A DNA stretch of 64,000 nt, taken from contig JAJEKV010000011.1 of the NCBI GenBank assembly GCA_021234155.1, positions 18,184,677 through 18,248,676 on the forward strand, given 5' to 3'. Both the position numbers and the translations under genes were made by a program. Positions 1 to 11,608 of the stretch are shown here, in pieces; positions within the stretch are counted from its first letter, which is position 1, and every line of letters begins with the position of its first letter. The stretch is from Isoetes taiwanensis (taxonomy: Eukaryota > Streptophyta > Lycopodiopsida > Isoetales > Isoetaceae). The notes below the pieces were generated by a model. That model ran no database searches. It saw only the letters and a list, made by a program, of their open reading frames with translations, and was not told where the DNA came from.

Positions 1-130
1 ATCATAAATGAGCATAATCGAAACGAGAGGTGCCCAGAGGCTCCAACATACAGTCTGAGCCGTGGGATTGACAGATCTGACGGCTGTGGTAGTCCAGGGT
101 GCACCTCGTTTAGAATATGTCCATTTGACA

Positions 131-420
131 ATAGTTCTGAATGAAACTCAAATCTTTGTCCATTGGGCAATAGGTTTTGAAATGAAACTGGACTTGAAAT
201 CTGTGTTAATGATACAAGGGAGATATTGTACAAAGTTTATTCATTTCTGCAAAACAAGAGTCTAGCGCTTATTGCTAATACTTGTAACTGCTGATAATTG
301 AGCTCTTATCTTTATGAACTATTGGTGCATTGGCCATAGTTTTGAATGAAACTGGAAACCCTAGTCTTTGTCCATTGGGCAATAGGTTTTGGAATGAAAC
401 TGGAACTTGAAATCTACTGG
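131..420 (+). repeat. Diverged direct repeat, two copies
   Basis: Two copies of about 80 bp, at roughly 131-212 and 336-420. They share the core CATTGGGCAATAGGTTTTG followed by an AATGAAACTGGA word. They are separated by about 120 bp of unrelated AT-rich sequence. No coding potential is visible around them. Confidence 0.6.
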
Positions 421-585
421 TAATGCCTTTGGCAAAAATGCTTTTGAAAGAAAGACATTATAAGAAATGTCTTGGACGTGGTACAAAATGAGCACATTCT
501 ACGGTTGCCTATTCTATTCCTGTAAGTTGACTTATCTAATTACTTTTATCCTGCTTATGTCTTGAACTTAACAAACAACATAGGT

Positions 586-632
586 AGAGTAGGGCACTTG
601 TAACAACAAGGCCCTACTCTCCTTGTTGTTAC
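586..632. other. Interleaved inverted repeats (pseudoknot topology)
   Basis: Two perfect inverted repeats interleave. AGAGTAGGGC (586-595) pairs with 611-620. GTAACAACAAGG (600-611) pairs with 621-632. The arm order is left1-left2-right1-right2, which is the arrangement of an H-type pseudoknot rather than two separate hairpins. There is no gene nearby, so the role is unknown. Confidence 0.5.
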
Positions 633-1929
633 ATCAATTTGTGGAAGCCATAAGTTTTGGTGATTTCCTTTGCCCACCTACCTACGGTAGGAGGAAGGAT
701 TTTTTATTATATGGCCTGTGGTGGTAGGTTGTACGGTCCACAAGGTGCTTTCAATCTGAGGATAAGTTGAAGTACTCAATGCTCATATGTTGGAAATGTT
801 CCCAAGCTAAAAGACTAAGGTTATCGATCTGCACATTTTAAAGCAGTTGAAACATGTTATTGGGGTCAAAAGTTGCATACAATCCCCACATAGAATATGT
901 CCTAACAATTAAAAATAAGGTATGCTCTATATTTCTAACTTAGGTTTTTCTAATATCATGGAGATTGCGTTTTAGGGTTTCTAAACCTAACGTGGAGCTT
1001 ATAAGCAAGAATGCTTGCCGGTTGGATGCGAATCCGAGATCTATTTTTTGCACGATGGGGATGCACGGCTCTTATCTGGCTGGGACGGACTTATTGCATG
1101 TTCTGTTCTCATCTGGCTATTGCATGCTCATCTAGGCACTCCAGCCGATTCCCAAAATTATCTATCGAGAAAAGTCGAAAATAGCTCGCCCATATATAGC
1201 ATTCGTTTTCTAGATTGGGGAAGAGTGATGCTGCTGTCTATGCATCCATGGCAATCCATCCTATTTCTATACAGGCAAGCCAAGACACAGATCATAGTAG
1301 TAAGGCTGTTGCTTACATGGGAGAAGGATTTTTTTTAACAAAGGGAAGAACAAAATAGAGATCTATGAGGTTGCTACACTGTGGTTGCAGTTGCATGCAA
1401 CAATGTTAAAAACATGGTGGTTACGCCCAAGCAATGTGGCCTCCAAACAAGCTTCCTACAATCGATGCCTATGAGCTCAACCAACAAGTTCGGGTTTGAC
1501 GGATTTACTATCTATTACGCTTAAATCATTCAAAATTTTTAGCATAAAGTTGCATTGCATTGCTTATAGAAAATTGCTCTTAATATGGGGCGGATCTATT
1601 TATGAACCGAGGAGATACCGTGTAGCTATTAATATAGACTTGTTCTTGCACGCCCATTTACTTGGCTTTGCCGGATCGGTGATCGATACTTATCTGACTC
1701 ACTTCTATATTTACGGTAGCTTATGCTTCAAAACGATCTTGTCTATAGGCTTTTGATTATTCATTTAATCTGTCAATGAGTTGTTAGATCTACGAGTTAA
1801 AAAAATGTTTACATCTTGCTTTGCGGACACCTAATGATCTTGCATTTTCATTCATCTTCTTATGTCTGCTTTTTTGTTATTTTTCTTTGGGTTAAATTGT
1901 AGTATAAAGATGGCTCATGATCATGATCT
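633..1929. other. Non-coding stretch, nothing recognised
   Basis: AT-rich sequence. The open frames at 1015-1338 and 1496-1756 are short, have no recognisable domain and no clear gene context. I see no promoter or splice structure I would defend. Confidence 0.4.
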
Positions 1930-2510
1930 AAGAAGAAGAGATAATTACTTAAACATAGCACTTGGTGGAAGTTTTTCGCTTAAGGGACTTCAATCTCTAT
2001 GTCTTAGTCTTTGCCATGATTTAACATTGTAGTTTCTATTCACATGCGCCCTAAGTTTTTCGGATTCAGTATGTTAATCCCCTTTGAAGCTTTACCTTTG
2101 TTTCAATCTCTATGTCTTAGTCTTTGCCATGATTTAACACTTGTAGTTTCTATTCATATGCGACCTAAGTTTTTACATATCTATATGTTAATCCTCTTTG
2201 AAACTTAACTTTAGTTTGTATCCTACTAGAAACATTACATGTATTATCTTTGGTTTTAGATCATGGCATTATTTCATACATCATTATATGCATTACTATT
2301 CTTTGTTTTAGCATGTATAGCGGTATTCTTTGTTCTTTTTTAAGACTGATGCGTCTCACGAATGGTATTTTTAAGGCCTAAGATGAGGAGATAATGGCTT
2401 AAACAAAGCGTATGGTGGTATATTGCTTTGCAAGCGGCGGCAATCACTTAGTCTTAGTCTTTGCCATGAATTACCTGATAATTTATATTCGTATCATGAC
2501 CTAGTTAAAC
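1930..2510 (+). repeat. 113-bp tandem duplication plus distant third copy
   Basis: A unit of about 113 bp beginning CAATCTCTATGTCTTAGTCT occurs at 1991-2103 and again directly at 2104-2216, with scattered substitutions. A third, more diverged copy lies at about 2380-2510. It aligns with 1930-2060, including the upstream GAGATAAT...TTAAACA segment. Together they look like remnants of a repetitive element or a duplicated intron-like sequence. Confidence 0.7.
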
Positions 2511-4608
2511 TTAATCCTAACTTCTCTTTTTACGCTTTTAAATTCGCGTGTATCGGCAGTGGTGAAGGGATAACTCAAAAGATTCCATGACACCTGCTAG
2601 TGCTGCCATGATTACCCATTAGGCTAATTTTTGGTTGGTTTACTGCAGGTAACAGGATCTTTTGCTCTTTGCACTGATATTTCTGTTTCAACATTATGGA
2701 GCGTCTCACATATGAAGTATTTCTTCAAGGATCTGTGGAAGCTCTACTTTTCTACTCCTCTATTTCTTGAAAAAACTTAGTTGTAAATTGTCTTAGTAAC
2801 AAATGACTTCTACCCATTGGGTAAATTGTTTCCATATGCTTTATATTAAAGTATGAAAATGTATTGATTATTATTTCGTTTCACATGATCTATGGTACCA
2901 AATCATTGCTTAGATGTATGTACACCGGTATAATCTAAGGCTGCTAATTGAAGGCCAAATTCTCAAAAGGGCTTTTGGTCTTAGGGTCAGGACTTGTCTT
3001 GACAAAGGTTTTTTTTTTTTTTGTTAATCTAGGCTTTATGAGCATTTTTCCACTTAAGCTTGGTTGCACACATCTGAAAACTAGGATTTAGTCAATTAAC
3101 TAAAAAATTGCTACATGAGAAACTGGACCATAGATATTTATGGGCTTAGGTGATAGGTCGATACTTGGAACTTGTATTTGGGGGTTTTTGAATGGTTGCA
3201 CGAAAAAGGTGTGATGGCCCAAAAACCATGGAAATAATGAAAAGCCTCATATCTTTGAATCAGGGTTTCAGACTTGAACCGTGAGCATGGCGGCCGATGT
3301 CTTAATTAATTGGGAAGATTGGATGATCGTTTCTAGGCGGTGGATAGGCATCAACGGATGGATCCGGCCTATTTGCATCTTAGGGTTTTTCGGATTGGAT
3401 ATATCTGTGGTTCCTTCGGTATATAAGAAGTTGCGGTGTTGAGATTTAGGGTTCTTACATGCTATGCGATCCTAGCCCGATTGTTGGCTTATGGGAAGAA
3501 AGAAGGGCGGACTAAATAGATCCACCATACATAAAATTTGGAAATGGAAAAAAAACAAGGCGTAAAAGAGAAGGAAAATATTCGATTTTCATAAACCCGG
3601 CTAAGGGGCTTGTTATCAAGACCGGTGATGAGTTGAATAGGCAAGAAGGTTTAACCAAACAATACACGAATCGTGCATGGGATTGGTGATGCGATTCTTG
3701 GAGTCCAAATTCAAGTTGCACAGAAAGCGTAGTTGAAGATAGTTGCAACGGCATAATACTTGAAAATCCGGAGCCTTCTAGTCTTTGATCCTAACGAGAA
3801 TGTCTTCAAACAGGTTTGAAGTGAATTAAATGGTGGTTTTGTAATATTTAAATTACATTTCATGATCTCTTTGTTAGTTAAAATCCTTTTTGTATAGCAT
3901 AATAAGCTACGTCCAGGGGTGAACTGTAATATCTTATAGCAGTAGTTTTTCATAATAATACTAAATACCAGGCTTACAGGTTTTGTTAACATCTAAATTC
4001 CTATTCTAGCATTGTGTAAGCTTAACCCAAAATTTGGTTTTTGTGCTCGATCCTTTTGCTTACTATGTGTTCTTTAGATGCTAAACCGGTCATGCTTACA
4101 CTAAAACTATATTGTACGTAGATATTACAAAGTTTATCTTTGATGTATGGAAAAGGTGTTTTGAGTTAAAAGGATTTTTACCTTAATTTCTACTCTAATG
4201 TTTAAATGTTGGTCAACTAAGTTGGCAGCTTAGGAAATTGATATGCCATTATAGACATCAAGTGACACGGATATTCTTTAACATGGTGTCTAGCGTGATT
4301 GTCTCACCATCTTTCATCCAGCATTTGACATGACTCTATTAAATGATTCCTGGATTCTGCCATAGGTGTTAAATAATATGTTGACACATGTGTGGTAAAG
4401 GGCGTTAAGCCGGATAGATTCTTTGCTTACCTGTTAGCAACTTTTGGCTTTACCCTTTTTAGGCTAATGTTCAAATGGTTTTGCTGCAGGTAACCGAGTC
4501 TATCCTTCCATTTCATTTGTTTGCAACAAACAAAGGATGTGACTGCTACTTTTGGTGCTCTCTGAACTTTATTGAAGTTCTAAATCAGTTTTATGAGACT
4601 TGGTGTAC
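2511..4608. other. Non-coding stretch with weak intron-like repeats
   Basis: No supported gene. A similar word ending CTGCAGGTAAC occurs at about 2641-2651 and 4485-4495, preceded in both cases by AGGCTAAT. This suggests another old duplication. A homopolymer T tract lies at about 3007-3021. Confidence 0.35.
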
Positions 4609-4851
4609 CTCATTGTTTCAGGACAGCATTTTAGAGGGCTTTAGACAATAACCAGTAAACCAGCCACAGTAATCTGTAAACCAACTTTTACTGGTCTAGA
4701 CTAGTCTTTTTACAAACTAGCTAGTTTTTGTCCCACTGCCAACGAGCAGCCAAAGTGGAGGACATGTATAGGCTTTTAAGTTCTACCACGTCGGGGATCA
4801 TCATCGTATACCCCTAGTAACCAACTGAAAATGCTGTCCTGAAACAATGAG
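4609..4851. mobile_element. Foldback/MITE-like element with 24-bp perfect TIRs
   Basis: The 24 bases at 4609-4632 (starting CTCATTGTTTCAGG) are the exact reverse complement of 4828-4851. The 195-bp interior has no coding potential. A perfect 24-bp inverted repeat with a short AT-rich interior is the usual form of a non-autonomous DNA transposon. I could not identify an unambiguous target-site duplication, so the superfamily is left open. Confidence 0.65.
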
Positions 4852-4970
4852 TGAGAGACTTGCAAAATTCCATGACTACAGAAAGAATGTATTTGGCTTG
4901 GACTATCTTTGGTTCTGCCTAAAGTTATAGGCCATCCTATTAAGCTGGCATCCAAATTTTTTTGTAATCC

Positions 4971-6813
4971 AAATCATGGCTCTGTAAAGTTTTTTTTTTT
5001 TTTTTTTTTTTTTTAGGGTAAGAAATTTTTATTGATATATAAATGGTACATAAGCCCTTATTCACCCATTTAGTGAAGAGCACAGAAAGATACACAACCA
5101 GCTAATGCAGTACTTTATTGGAGCTCTCTCAACCTCTTCCTTGCTCATTAGTACTATGGGGGCCACCTTCCAGAAAGTTTTATAGCAATGGCCACAGCCT
5201 CTTCCCAACAACTAAGTACTATGGAAGATAATTCCTCAATTTCCTACAATCAGCTACTTATGTAACCACCATCATCCCCCACTAACCTAAAAAAAAACCG
5301 GCCCTAAGCTATTGCACTGTAAGTCCAAACTCTATGAAACAATTCCAATCACCAGCGGTGAGAATAGCCTTGGCAAGCCATCAATTCTGACTCATGATTC
5401 GATGAAGCTTCTCCCGAAATAGCGACTTCAAGTGACGCCCGGTACTATGGGAGCCTTTGCTCTACCTCTTCTCTAACCATCACCTCGTGCAAAACTGCCC
5501 TAGGATCGAAGTGCCAAAACTAACTCATATATATCTAGCCCTCGTGGTCTTGTCACCCCTAGAGCCATAAGCGCATATATCAGGAGCCTCCCGTCCCCTA
5601 ATACTACAGGTAGCCATTTTGGAGACAATGGATTATAGAAATCTCATATAGAGCTTCTCCTGGCTGGGACAGGAGAGCACAGGCCTATCTGAACACCCTT
5701 CTAAAGCAATAGTTACTTCAGCATAGTCTTGAAAAGAAGCAAAACTTTAATGATCTAACTCAAACTTAGAGTGTCAATGCCAAATTCATCACTGCATCCA
5801 CACCTGGATAGAACTTACCATCATCTAAAACATGATTTACAATATGAAGTTTCCCACCGAAATATTTTCTTGTAAATCCTGCGCAAAATGATTACTTGCA
5901 CAAAGGTTCATCCGTATAGAATAGATAAGCTTCAAATGCCGGCTTAATAAATTCAAAGCCCATCAGATCCTATGCTGATTTGCTTTTGCAAGAGTAGGAA
6001 AAGCACCAACCAAACGAAAATGCAAAGACAAACTTAATACTAAAACTGCCAAGCTGTAAGAAAATCTTAAAGTATGCCCCAAACAAGAACCATACAGGAG
6101 GAACCCCACAAAAACACAGGGCTTCAAAACAACTTAACAAAAACTGCTCTAGCAATACCTAAGCCTCTGAATGCTTTCACCCATATCAATATCGAAGTCA
6201 CCACCATTTACCAGCTATGAGCATCACAACTGAACCAACCAGGACCCTGCAATGAGTGCAGGGCCATACCGCAGTGGTACGGGTAGATTCTAATATGATA
6301 TCACAGCTAATGACAGAGCCTTCTAAACCAAAGCCTGAGACTGAAAGATGAGAGCAGCATTTACTAAGCAGGTGCATAAAACCTTTATGGATACCAGATA
6401 GGGTCTGCAGAATGCCATGGCAATCACCATAACATAAGCTCCACACATCCATCCTGAAGACCTGGCTATATGCACTACGGCAGACATCATCCAATATTAT
6501 GTCCACAAAAATGCTGATCCCTTCATCAACAAGAAATCTGATCTACACTATGGCTTAAATAAACCAAGAACAGAGATAAAAGCGAAGATATCGGCCTTCT
6601 CTTTCCACATCCAAATCTGTTCTAAGACATAAATGAAACCACACAGATTACCAGCAACAAGAGAGCATAATCATCATGGTTGCAAGGATGCGCTGCACCT
6701 CCAGCCTCGCCCTAGAATCGAAGAAAAAACCTCTGCTCGGACGGCTGCCGCCGCCGCCCTACTGCGCCCTAACAGCCGACATTTTCCAAACTCTCAACAA
6801 ATTGTGGCTCTGT
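4971..6813 (-). mobile_element. Poly(A) retroposon, copy 1 of a family without obvious ORF
   Basis: A T tract of more than 20 bases (from about 4990) marks the poly(A) tail of a minus-strand retroposed sequence running to about 6798. It is flanked by 15-bp direct repeats matching at 13 of 15 positions (4971-4985 and 6799-6813, sharing TGGCTCTGT). The 5' end on the minus strand is GC-rich (about 6690-6790, with GCCGCCGCC runs). It shares ordered sequence blocks with a second copy at 32785-34334, for example GCTGGGACAGGAGAGCACAG here against GCTGGGAAAGGGGAGCGCAG there. No reverse transcriptase or other protein domain is visible, so it is probably mobilised in trans by a LINE, or is a retroposed non-coding RNA. 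A TACTATGG-type word recurs inside (5152, 5217, 5443; variant at 5602). Confidence 0.75.
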
Positions 6814-7574
6814 TTTCAGGCGAGCCTCAACTGCTTTTGGGAAGAGTTCCTTTTTAGTTTCTATGTCTCGGTCTGTCTCAGAAAGTGTAGTATATAAATT
6901 GTTCTCCTTGTTGTGCATATTCTTTCAAGTGGTATAACTAGTTCTTATTGCTAGAATAATGCCTTGTATTTATTAAAATCCCCAATTCCATTTGAAGTGC
7001 CCTTTAATAATAGAAAGATAGATTTTATAAATTGCAAAGAAAAGGTCAAGGGGACAGAATAGAAAAGTTAAACTAGATAAACGCTGGTGATAGAATCAAT
7101 CCATGCATAGGGCACTACATGCAATAATAGACGGGCAATTCGGACTGACCAGCTTATGGGGAAGCTCTTGTATTTCAAAGTTGCATGCCATTGTTATGTT
7201 ATACATGTTGGTAGCCCTTGTTTCGAGTTCTCAATCAGTAAGCAGATGCTTGCTGCAACTTCTCTCGTTCGCATCTATGCCTTGAGTGCACAGCATAATG
7301 TTCTCGTTTATGGTGTCTCGTGTCTAATTAATTGGTAATATCTTATGCCTATCTTTTTAAAATGTTGTGGTGAATTTAACATTTTATTTCCATGCTGCTC
7401 TTACAGCCATCTAGAGCTTATGTTTTTTATCCAAACACGAGCATTTATTTCCCTATTCCTGCAGCTAATGACCAGGCGACAATGGTCGTTTGTGAAACTT
7501 TATAAAGCTAATATATATCAATGTTATCACATGGAAATTGGAGTTTGTTAACTCTATTTAGGCACAAATTAATG
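6814..7574. other. Non-coding stretch upstream of PPR pseudogene
   Basis: Contains only short overlapping open frames of 60-68 codons with no recognisable domain. It may hold decayed upstream PPR sequence that is no longer alignable by eye. Confidence 0.35.
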
Positions 7575-8770
7575 TGTTTGATGGACCTCTGTAGCAAGAG
7601 TGTGGAGGCATAGAAGAGGCATGCAAAGCCTTTAACAAGTTATTCAATCGTCCCTAGAATTCAATTATAACAGCATACATTAACCATAGGCACATCCATC
7701 TTGCGTCACAGTCTTTTGATAAAATACAGCAACGAGGCATTGAATGAGGCAAAGTTTTTGAACATCTTGTGTTGCATGCGCAAGCGCATATGTTGAAGAA
7801 AAAGGAAACAGATCCACCAACACGTAATAGAAAGAGGATTTTACTTTGATATTATTGTTGGTAGTGTTCTCATAGATATGTATAACAACTTTGGAAATTT
7901 GAATGAAGCACAAAGAAACTTTGACAGCTGCAAGACCGAGATATTGTGGTATATAACTATGTGCAACATTGTTATGATGATCTTTAAGAACGTCCAATTC
8001 GAGGGCATGGCACCAGACAAGTATACATTTTCAAGTATCTTGATAGCATATGGCAATGTAGGTGATGCAATGCAAAGAAAGTGCATACATGAACAAATTG
8101 TTGAAAGACGCCTTCAAAAAAGTATATTCTAAAATGCACTCATTGACATGTATGTCAAGTTTAGGAATCTGAACCAAGCACATGGAACCTTTCACACAAT
8201 GTTGAATAAGAATTTAGAGTCATGGAATACAATGATCACGGGATATGCAGTGTTTGGTCAGCCGCTTCCAGCTTACCACTGCTTTGAAGACATGCAAATC
8301 AGTAGCATTGCACTTAATGATGTAGCACTTTCTTGGTAGTGCCTTTAGTCATGCAGGGTTGGCTAATGAGGGACTTTATTACCTTAGGATCATGGAAGAA
8401 TATAATGGCTTAAAGATGAATTTATCTCGCGTGACCTCCATTGTGGACCTTTTAGGCTCTGCAGGTCGTTTTAATGAAGCAGAAGACATATGCAAAGGTA
8501 TGCTACAGCCTGACATTTGTCTATGGTTACCACTGCTATATTGCGTGTAAGATGCACCGTAATATGGATTTGGGGATAAAATGCTTCAATGAAATTATTA
8601 TGCTAGATCCAACTTGTGCTGCTGCATATGTCCTAATGTCTAATGTTTATGCTAGTCTTTGCAATGAATTAGAATATTTTATAGATGAAAATGGGTAACC
8701 GGCTACCATACTCGAGCAAAGTATGGGCTTAAAGTAGACCCTCCAAGCTAGAAGTTCAACATTATGCTCA
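7575..8770 (+). pseudogene. Pentatricopeptide repeat (PPR, PLS/E-type) pseudogene
   Basis: Conceptual translation shows PPR motifs spread over several frames. A piece at about 7590-7660 reads like a repeat helix pair (...GGIEEACKAFNKLF...). A QIHQHVIERGF-like helix lies near 7810. The 7878-8129 frame contains DKYTFSSILIAYGNVGDA and 8148-8336 contains NLESWNTMITGYAVFG. The 8359-8700 part resembles the C-terminal E-region of plant PLS proteins (VDLLGSAGRFNEAEDI, then PTCAAAYVLMSNVYAS). A further weak block (about 8735-8765) resembles the end of the E motif. In-frame stops and at least five frame changes break it, and there is no start codon in a long frame. Plant PPR-PLS proteins act in organelle RNA editing or processing; this copy cannot encode one. 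Confidence 0.85.
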
Positions 8771-9091
8771 TATTGTTTCTAATGGGACAACATTTCTATA
8801 AATCCTCCTATACTACGTGATGAGAAGCATAATTGCAAAAGGCAAAAGAAAGAGGCCCAAAAAAATGCACATTAAGAGGGCTCCCACCAAAGGCTTTTAA
8901 ATTCCTCACTGGGTGATGCGGCTCGCCATAGGTAGAAGCTCCATTTTCATAACGATACAAAAGGTAATGAGATTGAAGCTGAAAATAGAACCAATTGGTC
9001 CAATAAAAGGTTCCACGGAAAGGCAACAGATCCTTTTACTCATTTTTATGGATCCTTTGCTTCTACTGAATCATTTGTGTTGGTTTCAAAG

Positions 9092-10297
9092 ATGGCACTT
9101 CCGGAAAACTTGAGAATATGGTCGTCCTTCCAGAAGAAATACCCAAGCTGCCTCAAACGGCCAAGCTACTTCGACTTATTGCCGGATGAGATTGTGATCC
9201 ATATATTTTCATATTTACCAGAACAAAGGCACAGATCAACATGCGCTTGTGTTTGCAAACGCTGGCTCTTCATCCAAGCTCAGATGCACTTCCATGATTT
9301 TGCAGGGTCTAAGAAGAGTAAATGTGCACATTGTAGTTATGGTAAGGGACTAGAAAGGAGCGACCATCCATGGCAAGATGTGGATAATAAGTATACTAAT
9401 AAATCCATTATTGAGAGTCCATTTGGGATAGCTATAGATGTTAGTTTAGCGTCCTTGGCAGTTGGGACAAGGTCAAAGGGAGGATTAGAAAGTCTTCTAG
9501 TGTATGGAAGTAGTGGTTTCACGAATGATGGGATCAGAGCAATGGGTCTGAGTTGTAGCAGGCTCAAAACCCTAAATCTCTACCGTTGTGTTAATCTCAC
9601 AGATGAGGGACTGGAAAGCATTGCACTTGGTTGCAGATCATTAGCAGAACTTAGGCTTGATAACTGCCATGCCATTGGCAATGCTGCTTTATTTGCCATC
9701 TCGCAGTCTTGCGTTTTGCTTGAAAGCTTTGAGCTTAAGAATTGCCCTTTTATCACTAATGCTGGCATATCAGCTATTTCAAGTAGATGTCAAAACCTTA
9801 GCTGTTTTACTCTTGATTCCTGTGATGGAGTTGATGATGCTGGTTTGGAGGCAATAGCATCTTCTTGCAGTAAGCTTTCTGATTTTGCAGTATTTAACTG
9901 TAAACTCATTGGGAATCAAGGAATAAGTGCTGTTGTTGGTAAATGTAAAATGATCCAAGTCATTAGCCTAGCATCACTAAAACTTGAAGATGAATTTTTG
10001 ATTTATCTTTCACAGAGTTCAGAGACACTCCAGAGCTTAATACTTAAGAACCTGAATGATATTACACGTAGAGGAATTGAATTACTTAGGAACTCGAAGT
10101 TTCTAGTAAATTTCAAGTCATTGGTTATTGTTGACTGTAAAGGGTTGCCAGACTCTTTTTTCTCGAGGGATGAAGAACTATTGGAAAGATTAGAGAATCC
10201 AGATCTCTCAAACTGCCAGAATTGCCAGGAAATTATCACTAAAATATCAAACATGCGGTGGATTCACCGAAGGTTGCGCATGCTGCAATTATATTAA
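9092..10297 (+). CDS. EBF1/2-like F-box/LRR protein, C-terminally short
   Basis: Open frame of 401 codons from ATG 9092. The same frame stays open upstream to 8936 but has no ATG, so a 5' exon may be missing or unrecognised. The N-terminus has an F-box (about residues 27-70: LLPDEIVIHIFSYL, then CVCKRW), which in this family binds the SKP1 subunit of an SCF ubiquitin ligase. A linker follows with the EBF-like phrase LASLAVGTRSKGGLESL. Then come about nine cysteine-type leucine-rich repeats (residues about 105-340, each with LxxLxLxxC...TDxGL spacing). EBF1/2 recruit EIN3-type ethylene transcription factors for degradation. Family members are about 620-660 residues, so this protein lacks roughly the last third of the repeats and ends in an unrelated tail (RWIHRRLRMLQLY). 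It is either a divergent truncated paralogue or a recent pseudogene with an intact reading frame. Other FBL-type F-box proteins are possible. Confidence 0.72.
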   Translation: MALPENLRIWSSFQKKYPSCLKRPSYFDLLPDEIVIHIFSYLPEQRHRSTCACVCKRWLFIQAQMHFHDFAGSKKSKCAHCSYGKGLERSDHPWQDVDNKYTNKSIIESPFGIAIDVSLASLAVGTRSKGGLESLLVYGSSGFTNDGIRAMGLSCSRLKTLNLYRCVNLTDEGLESIALGCRSLAELRLDNCHAIGNAALFAISQSCVLLESFELKNCPFITNAGISAISSRCQNLSCFTLDSCDGVDDAGLEAIASSCSKLSDFAVFNCKLIGNQGISAVVGKCKMIQVISLASLKLEDEFLIYLSQSSETLQSLILKNLNDITRRGIELLRNSKFLVNFKSLVIVDCKGLPDSFFSRDEELLERLENPDLSNCQNCQEIITKISNMRWIHRRLRMLQLY

Positions 10298-10899
10298 CTT
10301 ACTATTTGGAATTGGTGCCATGACATCTGTTTATCTATTCATTAACATGGTAATGACAGAATGATTAGAAGAATGTGCCAATATTGACTGATATATTCTC
10401 ATGAGAATACTTTGGAATGCCATAACTTCTATGAATCATAGACAGTCCACACTGATGACGTGTGCAAACTCCAGTTGAGTACATGCCTACCAATGGGAAA
10501 AAAAAGGTGTCTTATAGGACAAGCATAGAAAATAGAAATTGCAAGTTTTTGTAAATGTGGGTGATATTTGTGACTGATATACTGTGATCAAAATGCGTTA
10601 GAATGCCATATACACTAACCCTGCTGCATTATGATGCCTATCCAGCCCAATTGCCACGCTAATCTATTTTTTAAAGTGTTGTAATGGAATCATTTTTCCA
10701 AAGCTGATGCTATAGCACCCTGATTTGAATTGGAGGCTTAAGTTCACATAAGATAATCTTGAAAGTAGTTGTAGATTCACTTATTTGGCTCAATCTAGCA
10801 ATGTATTGTATGACGCAATCATTCTTGTGAGACATAGAACTAACGGAGTAGCGGGGTGTTAATATGTTGCGAGTTCTAGAGTTAGATGAACTTTTAGTA
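10298..10899. other. Spacer between F-box gene and kinase fragment
   Basis: AT-rich, no supported coding sequence. It would contain the 3' untranslated region of the F-box gene, but no polyadenylation signal stands out enough to call. Confidence 0.35.
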
Positions 10900-11275
10900 C
10901 TAAGTATTCTTGCTGGTATTACTACTTCCTGGAATAAAACTGATAACAGGTTTCAAACGGAGAAGATCTGGAACTATTGTGGGATCAAGAGAAGACCTTC
11001 CACAGCATATTTCTAGCAGAGGTATATATTCCAAAGCTGATTTTTTATTAGCTACAACCTCCATGACCAATTCAGGAGCAATATATCCTCTAGCACCTGC
11101 CTGTGTCATGGTCTATTGCTGTTGAGTTTTGCGCCAAGGAAACTTATGTAAGGAAAAGAAGTGTTGATCCCAACTTCCATTTTGCATGTCATCATATACT
11201 ACAAGTAGCTTGTCATTTTCGTGACACCAACCTCTCAGGCTTACCCAGGCCCAGAGGGACAGCTCTGCTGCTAGT
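10900..11275 (-). pseudogene. Receptor-like kinase fragment (lectin-RLK-like)
   Basis: On the minus strand, about 11125-11250 reads SLRGWCHENDKLLVVYD followed by MQNGSWDQHFF. This matches the hinge region of plant L-type-lectin-like receptor kinases. Immediately downstream, 10930-11109 reads GARGYIAPELVMEV and later LEICCGRSSLDPT, which matches kinase subdomains VIII-IX (the GTxGYxAPE activation-segment end). The catalytic loop between them is missing and the two parts are separated by a stop, so about 100 residues have been deleted. Only a small part of a kinase domain remains and no lectin domain is present. Confidence 0.75.
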
Positions 11276-11450
11276 GGGGGCAATGTTCGGAAGCATGGCG
11301 TGATTTTGAATATAGGAACACAGCGGCGTGCAGAATTTCTGATTTATGATTTTGAATATAGGAACACTGTGGCGTGCAGAATTTCTTAACACTTCCAGTC
11401 CACTTTTAGCATCGTTTTATATACAAAGCTCTACCTTTATGCATTAGAGG

Positions 11451-11608
11451 CGCCTCACATGTAAATTTTTAGGTATTCACATCTAGTTCATCTAAGACGG
11501 CCGGTTTGACGTCTGAGCCGTTTGTCCCCGAACTGCTTGAGCAGTTTACACCTGAGCGTCTCGAACGGCTTGACATCCGGCAAAAACTTGCCGGTGACAT
11601 GTGAGGCG
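11451..11608. mobile_element. Short foldback element
   Basis: CGCCTCACATGT at 11451-11462 is the exact reverse complement of 11597-11608, and the similarity continues outward with mismatches. The interior is rich in partly palindromic CCGGTTTGACGTC and GAACGGCTTGACAT words. The length of about 160 bp fits a MITE; no target-site duplication was confirmed. Confidence 0.5.

Noticed and set aside
9337-10254. Minus-strand frames within the F-box gene
   Set aside because: Shadows of the plus-strand leucine-rich-repeat coding sequence.
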